From NCBI RefSeq assembly GCF_000023845.1, contig NC_013170.1, positions 1,342,501 through 1,406,500 on the forward strand: a stretch of 64,000 bases of DNA. The letters run 5' to 3'. Below the pieces are notes generated by a model, which worked only from the letters and a program-made list of their open reading frames with translations, did not search any database and was not told the origin of the DNA. Origin of the DNA: Cryptobacterium curtum DSM 15641 (GTDB taxonomy: Bacteria; Actinomycetota; Coriobacteriia; Coriobacteriales; Eggerthellaceae). Shown piece by piece: positions 24,953 through 36,629 of the stretch (position 1 is its first letter; every line of letters begins with the position of its first letter). The position numbers were made by a program, and so were the translations under genes.

Positions 24953-27900
24953 TAGGATGCGGCACTCCAAACCTTGCGTCCGAAGAGACTCTGCAGTTCG
25001 CCAAAGAGTGCTTTATCATGCGAATCAACCGTAAGGGGAAGATTTGCCCGATATTTGCGTCCATCATGTTGGCTCACGAAAAGTACGAGACTATCCTGAC
25101 CAGGATACTTACGCAGTATCTGCGTAAGGAACTGCATGTTGCTTTGCGATAGGTCGCGCTGCATCACCGAAAGCGCTACGGTACGCGGCGCAACATCAGT
25201 TGGCTCATCAGCAAGATCCAACCGTTCGACTTCGAAAGCCATCAGCTGGTTGCGATCGCCTACTTCGTACTTACCCTTCACCTTAACGATGGTGTCCTCA
25301 GCAATAGCATTGGCGAAGTCTTCGTATTTGAAACAAACTGCCTCAACATGACCCGTGGTGTCCTCAAGGGTAAATGTAGCCATACGGGTTCCCTTTTTTG
25401 TCAGCTTTGTCACTACACTCGATATCATGCCGACAAACGTTGCGTTTTTAATATCGTGCTCGCGATCGGCAAGGTCGCCCAACCGAAACTTCGACAACTT
25501 ACTCAACAGCCCAGCATACGGACGCAGAGGGTGGTCGGACACGTAGATCTTCAAGATATCCTTTTCAAAGGCAAGTAGCGTGCGCTTGTCCCATTCCACC
25601 CCATCGGGCGCAGGTGTTTCCTCCGAAAATCCTGAGTCATCGCTGTCGCCAAACAAGTCAAACATGCTCGTTTGCCCGCAGTTGCGGTCTTTCTGGCGCT
25701 TGGCAGCGCTTTCAAGCAGTGGCGTTTCGTCGATGAAGTACATCAGCTGCTTGCGCGTATAGCCAGTGGAATCGAACGCCCCTGCCTTGATAAGAGCTTC
25801 AAGCGTTTTGCGGTTATAGCAGCGCGAATCAAGGCGGTGTACAAAATCATGCAGGCTTGTGTATGGTCCATGCGTATCGCGCTCGGCGATGATTTCTTCA
25901 ACCACCTTTTCGCCTACACCACGCACGCCAGCAAGACCAAAGCGCACTCCTTCATCGGTGGGAGTGAATTCGACATTTGAACTATTGATATCAGGGGGCA
26001 GTACCTGAATCCCACTTGCCGCACAACTGGCAATGTAATGAATCAGCTTATCGTTGTTCCCCAGATAGCTTGACAGCACAGCCGCCATAAATTCATTCGG
26101 ATAATGAGCTTTAAGATAGGCTGTGCGCATAACGAGTACGGCATAACAAGCCGAATGCGACTTATTGAACGCATACTGGGCGAACTTTTCAGCATCTGAC
26201 CAGATCTTTTTCGATACCTCAAGCGAATACCCATTATCGACTGCCCCTTGGTTCCAATCCTCTTCAAGGGCCTTCATAACTTCGAGCTTCTTTTTACCCA
26301 TAGCTTTGCGCAGCTTGTCAGCCTTACCAGCCGAAAAACCACTCATACGCATGGATATCTGCATGAGCTGCTCTTGATAGACAATCGTGCCATAGGTTTC
26401 TTCAAGAATCGGACGCAGGCGGTCATCGTAATACACGACCTGGCTTTTCCCTGACACACGGTCAACATAGTCATCCACAAAGCCATTCTGCAACGGGCCC
26501 GGACGATTAAGTGCAATCGAAGCAACAATGTCGGAAAAGCGCCGTGGCTTCATACGTGCGAACAACGTAACGTATAGATTGCCCTCCACCTGGAACAGGC
26601 CATCCATGTTGCCGCCGCACATAAGTTTGAATGCTTCAGGGTCTTCCAACGAGATGGCAGAAGGATCGATATCAATGCCGTGACGCGCTTTCACGTTGTC
26701 ACAAGCACGACTAATAACGCCTAAGGTACGTAACCCCAGAAAGTCCATCTTGAGCAAGCCAAGCTCAGGTGTGTAATGACCGTCGTACTGCGTGATAATG
26801 CCACCGCCCTTGGTGTCACGCTTGACAGGCACATGGTCGGCTAATGGATCGCGACAGATAATCGTGGCGCAGGCATGCACACCCTCACCACGCACGTGTC
26901 CTTCAATGGACTGCGCAGCATCAATAACGGCCTGGGCATCCGCTTCGCTTTCATAAGCTGCTTTCAAGTCGGGATTTGTCTCCAGTGCCTGCTGAATGGT
27001 AATACCCAATTCGTTGCCAATAAGCTTACACAGGCGATCGCCCACGCCATACGGATACCCCAGTACGCGGGCTGCATCGCGAACAGCATTTTTTGCCTGC
27101 AGCTTACCGAAGGTGATCACACCACTAATATGGTCTTCACCGTAAAATTCGCGCACGTGGTCAATAACGTCTTGTCGATGCTGGTCGTCAAAGTCAACGT
27201 CGATATCAGGCATCTCGACACGTTCTTCGGAAAGGAAACGTTCGAACAGCAGTCCATACGGTAGCGGGTCGAGGTCGGTAATGCCCATGGCATACGTAAC
27301 GATAGAGCCAGCTGCCGACCCACGACCGGGTCCAACACCAATACCGTGATCCTTTGCCCACATAATGTATTCCTGCACGATAAGAAAGTATGCAGGAAAG
27401 CCTTGTTTGATAATAACCTGCGCCTCGTGCTCGTACCGTTCGGCCACTTCAGGACGCACTTGAGCAAGCTCCTGGAAGGTCTGTACCTTACCTTCGCCAT
27501 AGCGGCGCACCAGGCCCGATTCACACTGCTTGCGAAACCAACTGACCTCAGTTTCGCCCTCGGGCACCGGAAAGCGCGGAAGAATCGAATCGCGTTCGAG
27601 CACCACGTTGCATTTTTCAGCAATCTCGACCGTGTTGTCGCATGCCTCAGGAAAATCGGCAAGCGCTGCACGCATCTCTTCTTCCGTTTTCATATAGAAC
27701 TGGTCGTTCGAAAACCGCATGCGGTTTGTGTCATCCACCTGGCTACCGGTGCCGATACACAAGATGATGTCCTGCGCCTTGGCATCGTCGTGCGTCAGAT
27801 AATGAAAGTCGTTAGTAGCAATTGTTTTAAGGCCGCATTCCTTCGCGATCTGCGACAACTGTACATTTAATTCATGCTGCGTATGGCCGAGGTCGGTAAC

Positions 27901-28449
27901 GACACCCTGATCTTGCAACTCAAGATAGAAATCGCCCGGCTCAAACAACCCCGCCAATTTACGGGCCCACGACATGGCGTCTTCATACTGACCCAAATCA
28001 AGCAGGCGCGGAATAATGCCTGCTATGCATGCACTGGTGCCGATAAGACCTTTACTGTAGCGCTTAAGCATCGCAAAGGTTGTGCGCGGCTTATAGTAAA
28101 AATTGTCCACGTGCGATTCACTGACAAGCTTAACTAGGTTGTGGTAACCCTCATTCGTCTTAGCCAGCAAAATCATGTGATACAGACGGGGCTTGCCTTC
28201 GCGCTTTAATTCATCGTCGGTCGTGAAATATATCTCGCAGCCAAAGATCGGCTTCACCTTTATGCCGGTTTCCTTTTCGACGGAAATGCAGGCATCTTCA
28301 AGTTCGGGCACACCGCTCATCACACCATGGTCGGTAATGGCCACAGCAGGCATGCCCAGATCAGCGGCACGCTGTACCATATCTTTCACGTGAGTTGCCC
28401 CATCGAGCAGGGAATATTCCGTATGATTATGCAAGTGTACGAATGCCAT
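24952..28449 (-). CDS. dnaE: DNA polymerase III alpha subunit
   Basis: A 1165-residue DnaE1-type replicative polymerase. The PHP domain comes first (FVHLHNHTEYSLLDG, then AITDHGVMSG). The palm carries GPGRGSAAGSIV and the catalytic PDIDVDFDDQHR. After the fingers (GLFQVEG, YQEQLMQI) come the helix-hairpin-helix region around VRGVGEKVVEEI and a C-terminal OB-fold (ATFVGMISSVVTKLTKKG). There is no exonuclease insertion, so it is not PolC. ATG 28449 starts MAFVHLHNH, the standard N-terminus. It lies after the ATP synthase terminator, in the same direction. Confidence 0.97.
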   Translation of the reverse strand: MAFVHLHNHTEYSLLDGATHVKDMVQRAADLGMPAVAITDHGVMSGVPELEDACISVEKETGIKVKPIFGCEIYFTTDDELKREGKPRLYHMILLAKTNEGYHNLVKLVSESHVDNFYYKPRTTFAMLKRYSKGLIGTSACIAGIIPRLLDLGQYEDAMSWARKLAGLFEPGDFYLELQDQGVVTDLGHTQHELNVQLSQIAKECGLKTIATNDFHYLTHDDAKAQDIILCIGTGSQVDDTNRMRFSNDQFYMKTEEEMRAALADFPEACDNTVEIAEKCNVVLERDSILPRFPVPEGETEVSWFRKQCESGLVRRYGEGKVQTFQELAQVRPEVAERYEHEAQVIIKQGFPAYFLIVQEYIMWAKDHGIGVGPGRGSAAGSIVTYAMGITDLDPLPYGLLFERFLSEERVEMPDIDVDFDDQHRQDVIDHVREFYGEDHISGVITFGKLQAKNAVRDAARVLGYPYGVGDRLCKLIGNELGITIQQALETNPDLKAAYESEADAQAVIDAAQSIEGHVRGEGVHACATIICRDPLADHVPVKRDTKGGGIITQYDGHYTPELGLLKMDFLGLRTLGVISRACDNVKARHGIDIDPSAISLEDPEAFKLMCGGNMDGLFQVEGNLYVTLFARMKPRRFSDIVASIALNRPGPLQNGFVDDYVDRVSGKSQVVYYDDRLRPILEETYGTIVYQEQLMQISMRMSGFSAGKADKLRKAMGKKKLEVMKALEEDWNQGAVDNGYSLEVSKKIWSDAEKFAQYAFNKSHSACYAVLVMRTAYLKAHYPNEFMAAVLSSYLGNNDKLIHYIASCAASGIQVLPPDINSSNVEFTPTDEGVRFGLAGVRGVGEKVVEEIIAERDTHGPYTSLHDFVHRLDSRCYNRKTLEALIKAGAFDSTGYTRKQLMYFIDETPLLESAAKRQKDRNCGQTSMFDLFGDSDDSGFSEETPAPDGVEWDKRTLLAFEKDILKIYVSDHPLRPYAGLLSKLSKFRLGDLADREHDIKNATFVGMISSVVTKLTKKGTRMATFTLEDTTGHVEAVCFKYEDFANAIAEDTIVKVKGKYEVGDRNQLMAFEVERLDLADEPTDVAPRTVALSVMQRDLSQSNMQFLTQILRKYPGQDSLVLFVSQHDGRKYRANLPLTVDSHDKALFGELQSLFGRKVWSAAS

Positions 28450-28560
28450 GTGCGCGCCCTTATCCTCCCGTTTTCTTCTTCGTTATCATAACAGCCACGC
28501 GCCGACGAACCGCATGGATTCAGATGGAGTTTTCACGCAGTCATGCAGATTGAAAGAATC

Positions 28561-28597
28561 AAAAAAAAGAACGCCTCCGCGCTCTGCGGAGACGTTC
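28561..28597 (-). terminator. Intrinsic terminator of the ATP synthase operon
   Basis: On the minus strand a GAACG-T-CTCCGC stem closes on GCGGAG-G-CGTTC around a five-base loop with one mismatch, and runs straight into eight T residues (28568-28561). It lies 97 bp after the atpC stop and is the clearest terminator in the window. Confidence 0.93.
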
Positions 28598-28693
28598 CCT
28601 TACATGATATGTGTCAGTGAAATCGAAAGACCCAACCAACTGTCCATTTGAATACAGCTGAAAAAACTCAACCGCAAACCAAATCGTCAAATC

Positions 28694-29095
28694 TTAAGCA
28701 GCAGCATGCTCAAGTACGCGGTACCATCCAAGATCAACTTCAAGCAGATCACGATGCGCCTCGTCAGATTCTGCCTCAATACGAGACGTCAGATCGGCTA
28801 TCCGTGTCTGCACTTCGTCAAGGTTGATATCTTCAACAGACTGTGCCCGGTCGGCAAGGATAATCACTTTTTCGCCAGTCACCTGTACATAGCCGCCCTG
28901 CAGTGCATACGTATGAGCAACGGTACTCGCATCAGACAGCACGCGCACTACCCCATCGGCAAGTGTCGACATCAGCTGAGCGTGTCCGGGCAAAAAGCCC
29001 ATTTCACCTTCTTTACCAGGAACAACCACCATGTAGCATTCCTCGGTAAAGAGCTTTTTCGCCGGAGTGACTATGTCACAGGTGAGCGTAGACAT
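28694..29095 (-). CDS. atpC: F-type ATP synthase epsilon subunit
   Basis: A 133-residue epsilon subunit of the F1 central stalk, which also inhibits ATP hydrolysis. The N-terminal beta sandwich shows the family pattern CDIVTPAKKLF, VVPGKEGEMGFLPGHAQL and YALQGGYVQVTGEKVIIL. A C-terminal helical hairpin follows. Last gene of the operon; its ATG directly follows the atpD stop and it is followed by the strong terminator. Confidence 0.95.
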   Translation of the reverse strand: MSTLTCDIVTPAKKLFTEECYMVVVPGKEGEMGFLPGHAQLMSTLADGVVRVLSDASTVAHTYALQGGYVQVTGEKVIILADRAQSVEDINLDEVQTRIADLTSRIEAESDEAHRDLLEVDLGWYRVLEHAAA

Positions 29096-30535
<1,440 letters not shown>

Positions 30536-31462
30536 TTAATCCTCCAAAGCTGCTGCGCCACCGACGATTTCGTTGATCTCGGTTGTAATGGCGCCTTGGC
30601 GAACGCGGTTATAGTAACGCTCGAGCGTTTCCACCATTTCGTTCGCGTTATCGGTTGCTGACTTCATCGCATTGCGGCGAGCACCCTGCTCACCAGCTGC
30701 GCTGTCGATCAGTGCATGGTAGATCATCGTGTTGACATAAGCAGGAAGCAGTTGATCGAGAACACCAGAAGCGCTTGGCTCGAAGATAATATCTCCGGCA
30801 ATTTCCCCTGATTCTTCGTTGCTCACCAGCGCAGCGGCTGCAGCTTTAGCTGCCTCGCTTGTTTCAGCAGCTAAGCTCTGAGCATCGATAGGCAGAATAA
30901 CTTCTTGCCGTAATACCTGTTCAGCTGCATTCTTAGCATGGTTATACACGATAACAACCTTATCGAAGTCCCCCGCTGTGTAACCACTTACGGCGCGATT
31001 AGCAATAGAGCGAGCTTCTTCGATTGTCGGATCGGCGGAAAGGTCTTTAAAGACCATCTCCAGTGCAATGTTGCGGAATTCGAAGTACGAAATAGCCTTC
31101 TTACCGCACGCAATAACACTCGTGTCGATGCCTGCAGACACATTGGCCCGCACCAGCTTTTCGACGGTGCGCAGCACCTCCGAATTGAAGCCACCAGCCA
31201 AACCGCGATCGGAAACAACAGCAATCAGCAGCATACGCTTTGTTTCGCTGTGTTCTTGTAAAAGCGGATTATCCGAGCTCCCTGCACTGTCTGCGACATT
31301 CGCCAGCATTTCGGCCATGGATTCGGCATACGGGGTCGCTGCATCCACGCGTGCCGAAGCGCCACGGATTTTAGCGGCCGCCACCATTTCCATGGTACGC
31401 GTAATCTGCTTCGTCGAGGTGACGGAGTTGATGCGCCTTTGTATGTCGTGTAGGTTGGGCAT
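30536..31462 (-). CDS. atpG: F-type ATP synthase gamma subunit
   Basis: A 308-residue rotor-shaft subunit. It starts MPNLHDIQRRINSV with the conserved helix TKQITRTMEMVAAAK and ends with the paired helix NANEMVETLERYYNRVRQGAITTEINEIVGGAAAL, where the last motif is a family signature. The Rossmann-like middle contains VSDRGLAGGFN. It lies 12 bp after atpA in the operon. Confidence 0.96.
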   Translation of the reverse strand: MPNLHDIQRRINSVTSTKQITRTMEMVAAAKIRGASARVDAATPYAESMAEMLANVADSAGSSDNPLLQEHSETKRMLLIAVVSDRGLAGGFNSEVLRTVEKLVRANVSAGIDTSVIACGKKAISYFEFRNIALEMVFKDLSADPTIEEARSIANRAVSGYTAGDFDKVVIVYNHAKNAAEQVLRQEVILPIDAQSLAAETSEAAKAAAAALVSNEESGEIAGDIIFEPSASGVLDQLLPAYVNTMIYHALIDSAAGEQGARRNAMKSATDNANEMVETLERYYNRVRQGAITTEINEIVGGAAALED

Positions 31463-31474
31463 GTGTGCGCCGCC

Positions 31475-33043
31475 TTACTCGGCCGAAGGAGCGAATTGCT
31501 TCTTGAAGGCCTCGATCGCCTCGTTTGCCTCGTGCTTGATTTCGTCGGTCCACTTTTTAGCCTCGCGCAAATCGGCGAAGACAGATGTATGGGACGTACG
31601 AATATAGTCAAGCATTTCGGTGCGGAAGCGCGTGATGTCCTCAACGAGCACATCATCCAGATAGCCTTCGTTACCAGCATAGATCGCACAAGCCTGCTCT
31701 TCGAACGGCATCGGCACATAGCGACCCTGCTTGAGCAGTTCGGTCATACGAGCGCCACGAGAAAGCTGTTGCTGGGTCGACTTGTCCAGGTCACTACCAA
31801 ACTGAGTAAAGGCCTGCAGTTCGCGATAGGCAGCCAAGTCAAGACGCAGAGAACCTGCAACTTGCTTCATCGCCTTCGTTTGAGCAGATCCACCAACGCG
31901 TGATACCGAAATACCAACGTCAACAGCGGGGCGCTGACCCTGGAAGAACAGATCGGTAACCAGGAAGATCTGACCGTCGGTAATCGAAATAACATTCGTT
32001 GGAATGTAAGCAGATACGTCGCCAGCCTGGGTTTCGATGATCGGTAGAGCCGTCAGCGAACCGCCACCGTTTTCATCGGACATCTTAACTGCACGCTCCA
32101 ACAGGCGCGAATGCAGGTAGAACACATCGCCCGGATAGGCTTCGCGTCCCGGCGGACGGCGCAGGGTCAGCGACATCTGACGATAGGCCACTGCCTGCTT
32201 GGACAGGTCGTCATAAATAGCAAGCACGTGACCGCCCGGATTGTCCTTGGATGCCGGCTTGCCATCCTTGCCGTTGTAGATGAAGTACTCGCCGATAGCG
32301 GCACCAACCATCGGAGCCAGATACTGCAGCGGAGCAGAATCAGCAGCGGTAGCCGATACGACAATCGTATAGTCCATAGCGCCATGGCGCTCGAGCGTTT
32401 CAACGATACCAGCAACGGTAGATGCCTTCTGACCAACCGCCACGTAGATGCAGATCATGTTCTGATCTTTTTGATTAATGATGGCGTCAATCGCAATGGC
32501 CGTTTTACCCGTTTGACGGTCGCCAATGATCAGCTCACGCTGACCACGACCAATGGGGATCATCGAGTCGACAGCCAAAATACCCGTTTGCATAGGCTCG
32601 CTTACGGGCTGACGCGAAATAACGCCAGGAGCCTTGAATTCAACGGGACGTGTTGCGGTCGTCTTGATGGGACCCTTGCCGTCAATCGGCATGCCCAAAG
32701 CATTAACCACGCGGCCGCACATTGCGGGGCCAACGGGAATCTCGACGATTCGACCAGTAGTCTTTACTTGGTCGTTTTCTTTGATTGCGGTGACGTCACC
32801 AAGCAATACGGCGCCGACTTCCTCTTCTTCGAGGTTCTGAGCCATACCATAGACGATCTGACCAGCAGATCCGGTGAACTCAAGAAGTTCACCAGCCATG
32901 GCATCTTTGAGGCCATCAATGCGGGCAATACCGTCGCCAACCTGGATAACTGTGCCAACTTCGCGTGCCTCAACACTGGTGTCAAGGGCATCGAGCTGCT
33001 TGCGCAGGGCATCGTCAATAGACTGTGCGGTGATTTCAGTCAC
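31475..33043 (-). CDS. atpA: F-type ATP synthase alpha subunit
   Basis: A 522-residue regulatory subunit of F1. It has [13 protein letters not shown] (P-loop), the [14 protein letters not shown] motif and [21 protein letters not shown], with the arginine finger in [16 protein letters not shown] place the start at GTG 33043, which overlaps the atpH stop as TAGTG and lies 7 bp after GGAGGTG; this gives the usual N-terminus (M)[11 protein letters not shown]. An ATG two codons earlier, at 33049, sits too close to the ribosome site. Fourth gene from the end of the operon. Confidence 0.97.
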   Translation of the reverse strand: MTEITAQSIDDALRKQLDALDTSVEAREVGTVIQVGDGIARIDGLKDAMAGELLEFTGSAGQIVYGMAQNLEEEEVGAVLLGDVTAIKENDQVKTTGRIVEIPVGPAMCGRVVNALGMPIDGKGPIKTTATRPVEFKAPGVISRQPVSEPMQTGILAVDSMIPIGRGQRELIIGDRQTGKTAIAIDAIINQKDQNMICIYVAVGQKASTVAGIVETLERHGAMDYTIVVSATAADSAPLQYLAPMVGAAIGEYFIYNGKDGKPASKDNPGGHVLAIYDDLSKQAVAYRQMSLTLRRPPGREAYPGDVFYLHSRLLERAVKMSDENGGGSLTALPIIETQAGDVSAYIPTNVISITDGQIFLVTDLFFQGQRPAVDVGISVSRVGGSAQTKAMKQVAGSLRLDLAAYRELQAFTQFGSDLDKSTQQQLSRGARMTELLKQGRYVPMPFEEQACAIYAGNEGYLDDVLVEDITRFRTEMLDYIRTSHTSVFADLREAKKWTDEIKHEANEAIEAFKKQFAPSAE

Positions 33044-33621
33044 TAGCATTCACCTCCATCAGTGGTCTCTTTTAGCGCGTTACGAGCAGTATCAAGCAGC
33101 GTGTTCACACTCGCATCAATACGCTTGCCATTTGCGCTCATGATGATGCCGCCCAGCAGATGCTGGTCGATTGTCTCGTTTAAGACAATCTTTGTGCCGA
33201 AATCGGCGGCGGCTTTATTTTTAATTACCTCGCGCAGGTGGTCATCGAGCGCGACATGTGTTGTCACATCGACAACAGTGACATCGAGCTTCTCGGTAAT
33301 TAGACCCTCAAAGGTATTTGCTATGCGCGGCAGGATGTCAAAGTCGCCCCGCTCGGCAGCAACACCTAAGGTACTTACGAGAAGCGGATGACACGCGGCG
33401 AAGACCTTCTTTATGAGCTCAGCGCGATCGTGTGGCGAATACTCCGGATCGTTCATTGCATCGGAAAGCTCCACATGAGAGCGATCATACAGAAGGATCA
33501 CATCGAGTTCAGAACGAACCCGTAGCACCGCATCTAAACCGCCATCAGCCATAAGCGTATCGATAAGTGTCGATGCGTACAATTCGGCTTCTGCCTGTTC
33601 CACGCGACGGTTACCGGGCAT
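33043..33621 (-). CDS. atpH: F-type ATP synthase delta subunit
   Basis: A 192-residue delta subunit (OSCP) that links F1 to the peripheral stalk. The C-terminal signature reads [25 protein letters not shown], and the N-terminal six-helix domain begins [15 protein letters not shown]. It overlaps the end of atpF by 11 bp and its stop shares a base with the atpA start, so translation of the three genes is probably coupled. Confidence 0.94.
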   Translation of the reverse strand: MPGNRRVEQAEAELYASTLIDTLMADGGLDAVLRVRSELDVILLYDRSHVELSDAMNDPEYSPHDRAELIKKVFAACHPLLVSTLGVAAERGDFDILPRIANTFEGLITEKLDVTVVDVTTHVALDDHLREVIKNKAAADFGTKIVLNETIDQHLLGGIIMSANGKRIDASVNTLLDTARNALKETTDGGEC

Positions 33622-34210
33622 TGAAACTACCTGCCTCGTTTACATAGCGCTCGATAAGGGCGCGATGTTCATCGTCAGACAAATCACTTCCGATGAGCTT
33701 CGAAGCGACTGCGATCGACACGTCGGCCACCGAACCCTGCAGTTCGGCAATCGCAGCCTTCTTTTCGGCATCGATGGCAACTTGTGCCTTCGCAATCATG
33801 TCAGATGCTTCCCGCTGCGCTTGAGCCGTAATATCAGCCTTAGCCGCCGTACCGGCAGCCTTTGCATCGGCAACAATCTGCGCGGCAGTTGCCTTAGCCT
33901 CGGCGAGTTCCTGCTTGTACTGTGCAAGCACGCGCTCGCTTTCCTGGCGGGCTTCTTCGGACTTTTCAAGCGATTCCTTGATCGTGTTCTCGCGCTTGAC
34001 CAGCATCTTGTCAAACAAGGGCCAGCCAAATTTCGCAAGAATAATCCAAAGGATAATGAAGGCGACGAGCATCGGGATGAATTCGTCCATCACCGGCATG
34101 ATCGCTTCAATGCCACTTGCCGCAAATGCGGGCACAGGGCACAAAGCCGACGCAGCTACCGCAGCGAATGCGCCACTGGCAATGATGCGTTTGCCGTTCT
34201 TGATGTTCAA
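33611..34210 (-). CDS. atpF: F-type ATP synthase b subunit with signal-peptide-like N-terminus
   Basis: A 199-residue peripheral-stalk subunit. After the membrane segment (about residues 40-58, LVAFIILWIILAKFGWP) comes the long charged helix LFDKMLVKRENTIKESLEKSEEAR and the family tail. The first 32 residues look like a cleavable signal peptide: a basic start, a hydrophobic run and PAFAASG as a possible cleavage site. That would place the mature N-terminus outside, as expected for subunit b. TTG 34210 is chosen because AAGGAGG lies 8 bp upstream and the reading frame further upstream runs into atpE. Confidence 0.93.
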   Translation of the reverse strand: MNIKNGKRIIASGAFAAVAASALCPVPAFAASGIEAIMPVMDEFIPMLVAFIILWIILAKFGWPLFDKMLVKRENTIKESLEKSEEARQESERVLAQYKQELAEAKATAAQIVADAKAAGTAAKADITAQAQREASDMIAKAQVAIDAEKKAAIAELQGSVADVSIAVASKLIGSDLSDDEHRALIERYVNEAGSFNAR

Positions 34211-34262
34211 CTTGCCTGCCTCCTTTTCCTTTCCTCGAAAGCGGCTATCCAAAGAAAGCCTG

Positions 34263-34481
34263 CTAGCCGATGAAGAAAAGGACCAGGCCGATAAGCGCGA
34301 GCGCCTCGGACATGGCAGCGCCAATGAAGAAGTAGCCCATAAGCTGACCCTTCATTTCGGGCTGGCGGGCAGCTGACACGCACAGGCCGTACGTGGCAAT
34401 GCCAATGCCGATGCCAGGGCCGATGGCTGCCAGACCGTAGCCGACAACCTTCAGTGTGGCGAGCGCAAGAGTGATATCCAC
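34263..34481 (-). CDS. atpE: F-type ATP synthase c subunit
   Basis: A 72-residue proteolipid that forms the rotor ring. Two hydrophobic helices flank the polar loop SAARQPE. Helix 1 has GPGIGIGIA and helix 2 has AAMSEALALIGLVL with the ion-binding glutamate. The sodium-type signature (Gln after GPG-xG in helix 1, and Ser or Thr after the glutamate) is absent, Ile and Ala standing in those places, so the ring is predicted to use protons. AGGAGG lies just upstream of the ATG. Confidence 0.96.
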   Translation of the reverse strand: MDITLALATLKVVGYGLAAIGPGIGIGIATYGLCVSAARQPEMKGQLMGYFFIGAAMSEALALIGLVLFFIG

Positions 34482-34601
34482 AATTACCTCCTTTAGGCGG
34501 ATTCGAAAGCCTTTCCTCCGAACCCTTCTTACTTATGACCCAGCTGCAATACGTACATCAGCTGAAGCACCAATTAAACCTGACCCACAAAGGCCAGCCC
34601 C

Positions 34602-35393
34602 CTAGTGGGGATGCACAGCCATCCCGATATAGGATGATGTGAGAATAGCGAATACGTACGCCTGAAGAAACGCAACAAGCGTTTCAAGCGAGTACATAAA
34701 CAAGAGCAGTGCAAACCACACGATACCGGTGACACCGGTAGCCAGACCGCCATTCATAAGGAACGTGTACTGCATAAACACGGTCGTTGCAATAGAGAAC
34801 ACGCCGAGGATCATGTGTCCCGCCAGCATGTTGCCGTAAAGTCGCACAGCAAGCGTCAGCAGACGCAGAATAAGCGAAAATGCTTCCATAGCCCAAATAA
34901 TGGGTTTCATTGGGCCAGGTACGGCGCTCGGGCAGATACTTTTGAGATAGCCACCTAAACCTAGCTTCTTAAAGCCATAGAAATTAAAGTAAATGAATGA
35001 AATAAGTGAAAGCGCCCAGGTAATGGAAATGGTACCGGTAGCGGCCTTCGACCCAGGAATCAGGCCAATAAAGTTAGCAGTGAGAATAAATATAAAGAGA
35101 GTAGCAAGAAACGGGATATGCTGCTTGAATCCCTCGCCAATAACATCGCGACCAATGGAATCGCCCACAAAGCCATAGAGGTATTCGAGAATGGCGGTTG
35201 GCTTGCTGTGTGGAATCATCTGCAACTTGCGTGCACCCACCAACACCATCAGCAATACCAATGCCAAAATAATGAACATATACAATGTGTACTGGGAAAT
35301 GTTCCATCCACCGATGGCAAAAACGGTCTGCGAATCGAAGGTAGGAGCAAGATGCTGTGCCTGCGATACGAATTCTTGCAAGGCCTCGCCCAT
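34602..35393 (-). CDS. atpB: F-type ATP synthase a subunit
   Basis: A 263-residue membrane subunit that forms the proton half-channels. The essential arginine is in LTLAVRLYGNMLAGHM, and the C-terminal helix reads LETLVAFLQAYVFAILTSSYIG, both typical. Five to six hydrophobic segments are visible. The ATG directly follows the stop of the AtpI-like gene. A gap of about 120 bp before atpE holds its ribosome site and no other feature. Confidence 0.96.
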   Translation of the reverse strand: MGEALQEFVSQAQHLAPTFDSQTVFAIGGWNISQYTLYMFIILALVLLMVLVGARKLQMIPHSKPTAILEYLYGFVGDSIGRDVIGEGFKQHIPFLATLFIFILTANFIGLIPGSKAATGTISITWALSLISFIYFNFYGFKKLGLGGYLKSICPSAVPGPMKPIIWAMEAFSLILRLLTLAVRLYGNMLAGHMILGVFSIATTVFMQYTFLMNGGLATGVTGIVWFALLLFMYSLETLVAFLQAYVFAILTSSYIGMAVHPH

Positions 35394-35720
35394 TTATCCT
35401 CTTCCCCTTTGCTCTTTATCTGTCTGTGTGTGACCAATCACACGGTTGCGCCACATGAAGTACACCGAAGTGACCCCCACGAACGCCACAATCTCAACAA
35501 TCCCAAACAGCAGCACGCTTTCGCGTGCGATGCGCGATACCGCGAATAGGGCGCCTCCCAGCACAATCAGCGAGAAAAAGACCCCGATAAGGCCTTGTCC
35601 CGCTGCTTCAAGGACAAGCGTCGACTGAGAGCGACGCGACAGTTTGAGTGCGCCCCACAGGGGGGCAAAACCCAACAGGGCAGCCAGGATGCCGCCAACG
35701 ATGCTCATCGCAGCCTGCAC
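35394..35720 (-). CDS. AtpI-like small membrane protein
   Basis: A 108-residue (or 104-residue) protein with four hydrophobic segments, placed first in the ATP synthase operon where the AtpI assembly/ion-supply protein usually lies. The sequence is only loosely AtpI-like, so position is the main evidence. A GTG at 35720 and an ATG at 35708 are both possible; neither has a strong ribosome site. Its stop abuts the atpB start. The operon promoter should lie in 35721-35916; I could not define it. Confidence 0.8.
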   Translation of the reverse strand: MQAAMSIVGGILAALLGFAPLWGALKLSRRSQSTLVLEAAGQGLIGVFFSLIVLGGALFAVSRIARESVLLFGIVEIVAFVGVTSVYFMWRNRVIGHTQTDKEQRGRG

Positions 35721-35916
35721 GCCCGGACTTCCCCTTCCTCAATGTGCCTAACCAAAAGTCAGCGCAGCATATAGTAACGCAATTACCTCAGAAACCCTCG
35801 AGAGATATGCAAAAACCTGATGACATCCCCTATTATCGCGACTATCGGTAGCCTCATAGGCGATACATGCAGCTTTTCTGCATATTTTTCGCATGGTGCT
35901 CAGCGTAGATGGTGTG

Positions 35917-36558
35917 CTACACCGTCCCAAAGATGCGATCACCCGCATCCCCTAAGCCCGGCACAATGTAAGCATCTTCGTTGAGACATTCGTCGATAGC
36001 GCAGGTGTACAACCGAACATCACCATCGGCTGCCAGGAGAGCGTCAATACCTTCGGGAGCTGCCACCAAGACCATAACCTTGATGTTTTTAACCCCCAGG
36101 CGGCGCAGATACTCGATAGCCGCAATACAGGACCCACCGGTTGCCAGCATAGGGTCAACCACAAGCACATCACGTTCAGCGATATCGCGGGGCATCTTTG
36201 CATAGTATTCATGCGGTTCATGGGTATCATGATCGCGTTCCATGCCTAAATGCCCCACTCGAGCAGCGGGAATAAGATCGAGTACGCCATCAACCATTCC
36301 AAGACCTGCGCGCAAAATAGGCACCACCGCCATCTTGCGGCCAGTTAACTGCATGCAGGTAGCCATGGCGACCGGTGTTTCAACATGAACTGGCTCGAGC
36401 GCAAGATCTGATGTTGCTTCGTACACCTCAAAGAGAGAGAGCTCACGCACCAGCTGGCGAAACTGACCTGACGAAGTATTCTTATCGCGCAAAATGGACA
36501 ACTTATGCTGTACCATCGGATGGTCGACCAGGATAACGCGTTCGCTCAGTTGATTCAT
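35917..36558 (-). CDS. upp: Uracil phosphoribosyltransferase
   Basis: A 213-residue salvage enzyme that makes UMP from uracil and PRPP. Family landmarks are [40 protein letters not shown], the PRPP loop [18 protein letters not shown], and the uracil-binding C-terminus [17 protein letters not shown] 36558 has AGAGGA 6 bp upstream and starts at the family's usual point; the frame is open 15 codons further. It lies 71 bp after glyA in the same direction and before the ATP synthase operon, so cotranscription with glyA is possible. Confidence 0.96.
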   Translation of the reverse strand: MNQLSERVILVDHPMVQHKLSILRDKNTSSGQFRQLVRELSLFEVYEATSDLALEPVHVETPVAMATCMQLTGRKMAVVPILRAGLGMVDGVLDLIPAARVGHLGMERDHDTHEPHEYYAKMPRDIAERDVLVVDPMLATGGSCIAAIEYLRRLGVKNIKVMVLVAAPEGIDALLAADGDVRLYTCAIDECLNEDAYIVPGLGDAGDRIFGTV

Positions 36559-36629
36559 TGGCTTCCTCTCTTCAGTTCTGCCCGCCCTATCAGTGATATT
36601 CATCTAGTGCGTACACAGTACGCACCATT

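Noticed and set aside
32111-33046. 311-codon plus-strand frame opposite atpA
   Set aside because: It is a shadow of the highly conserved atpA coding sequence.
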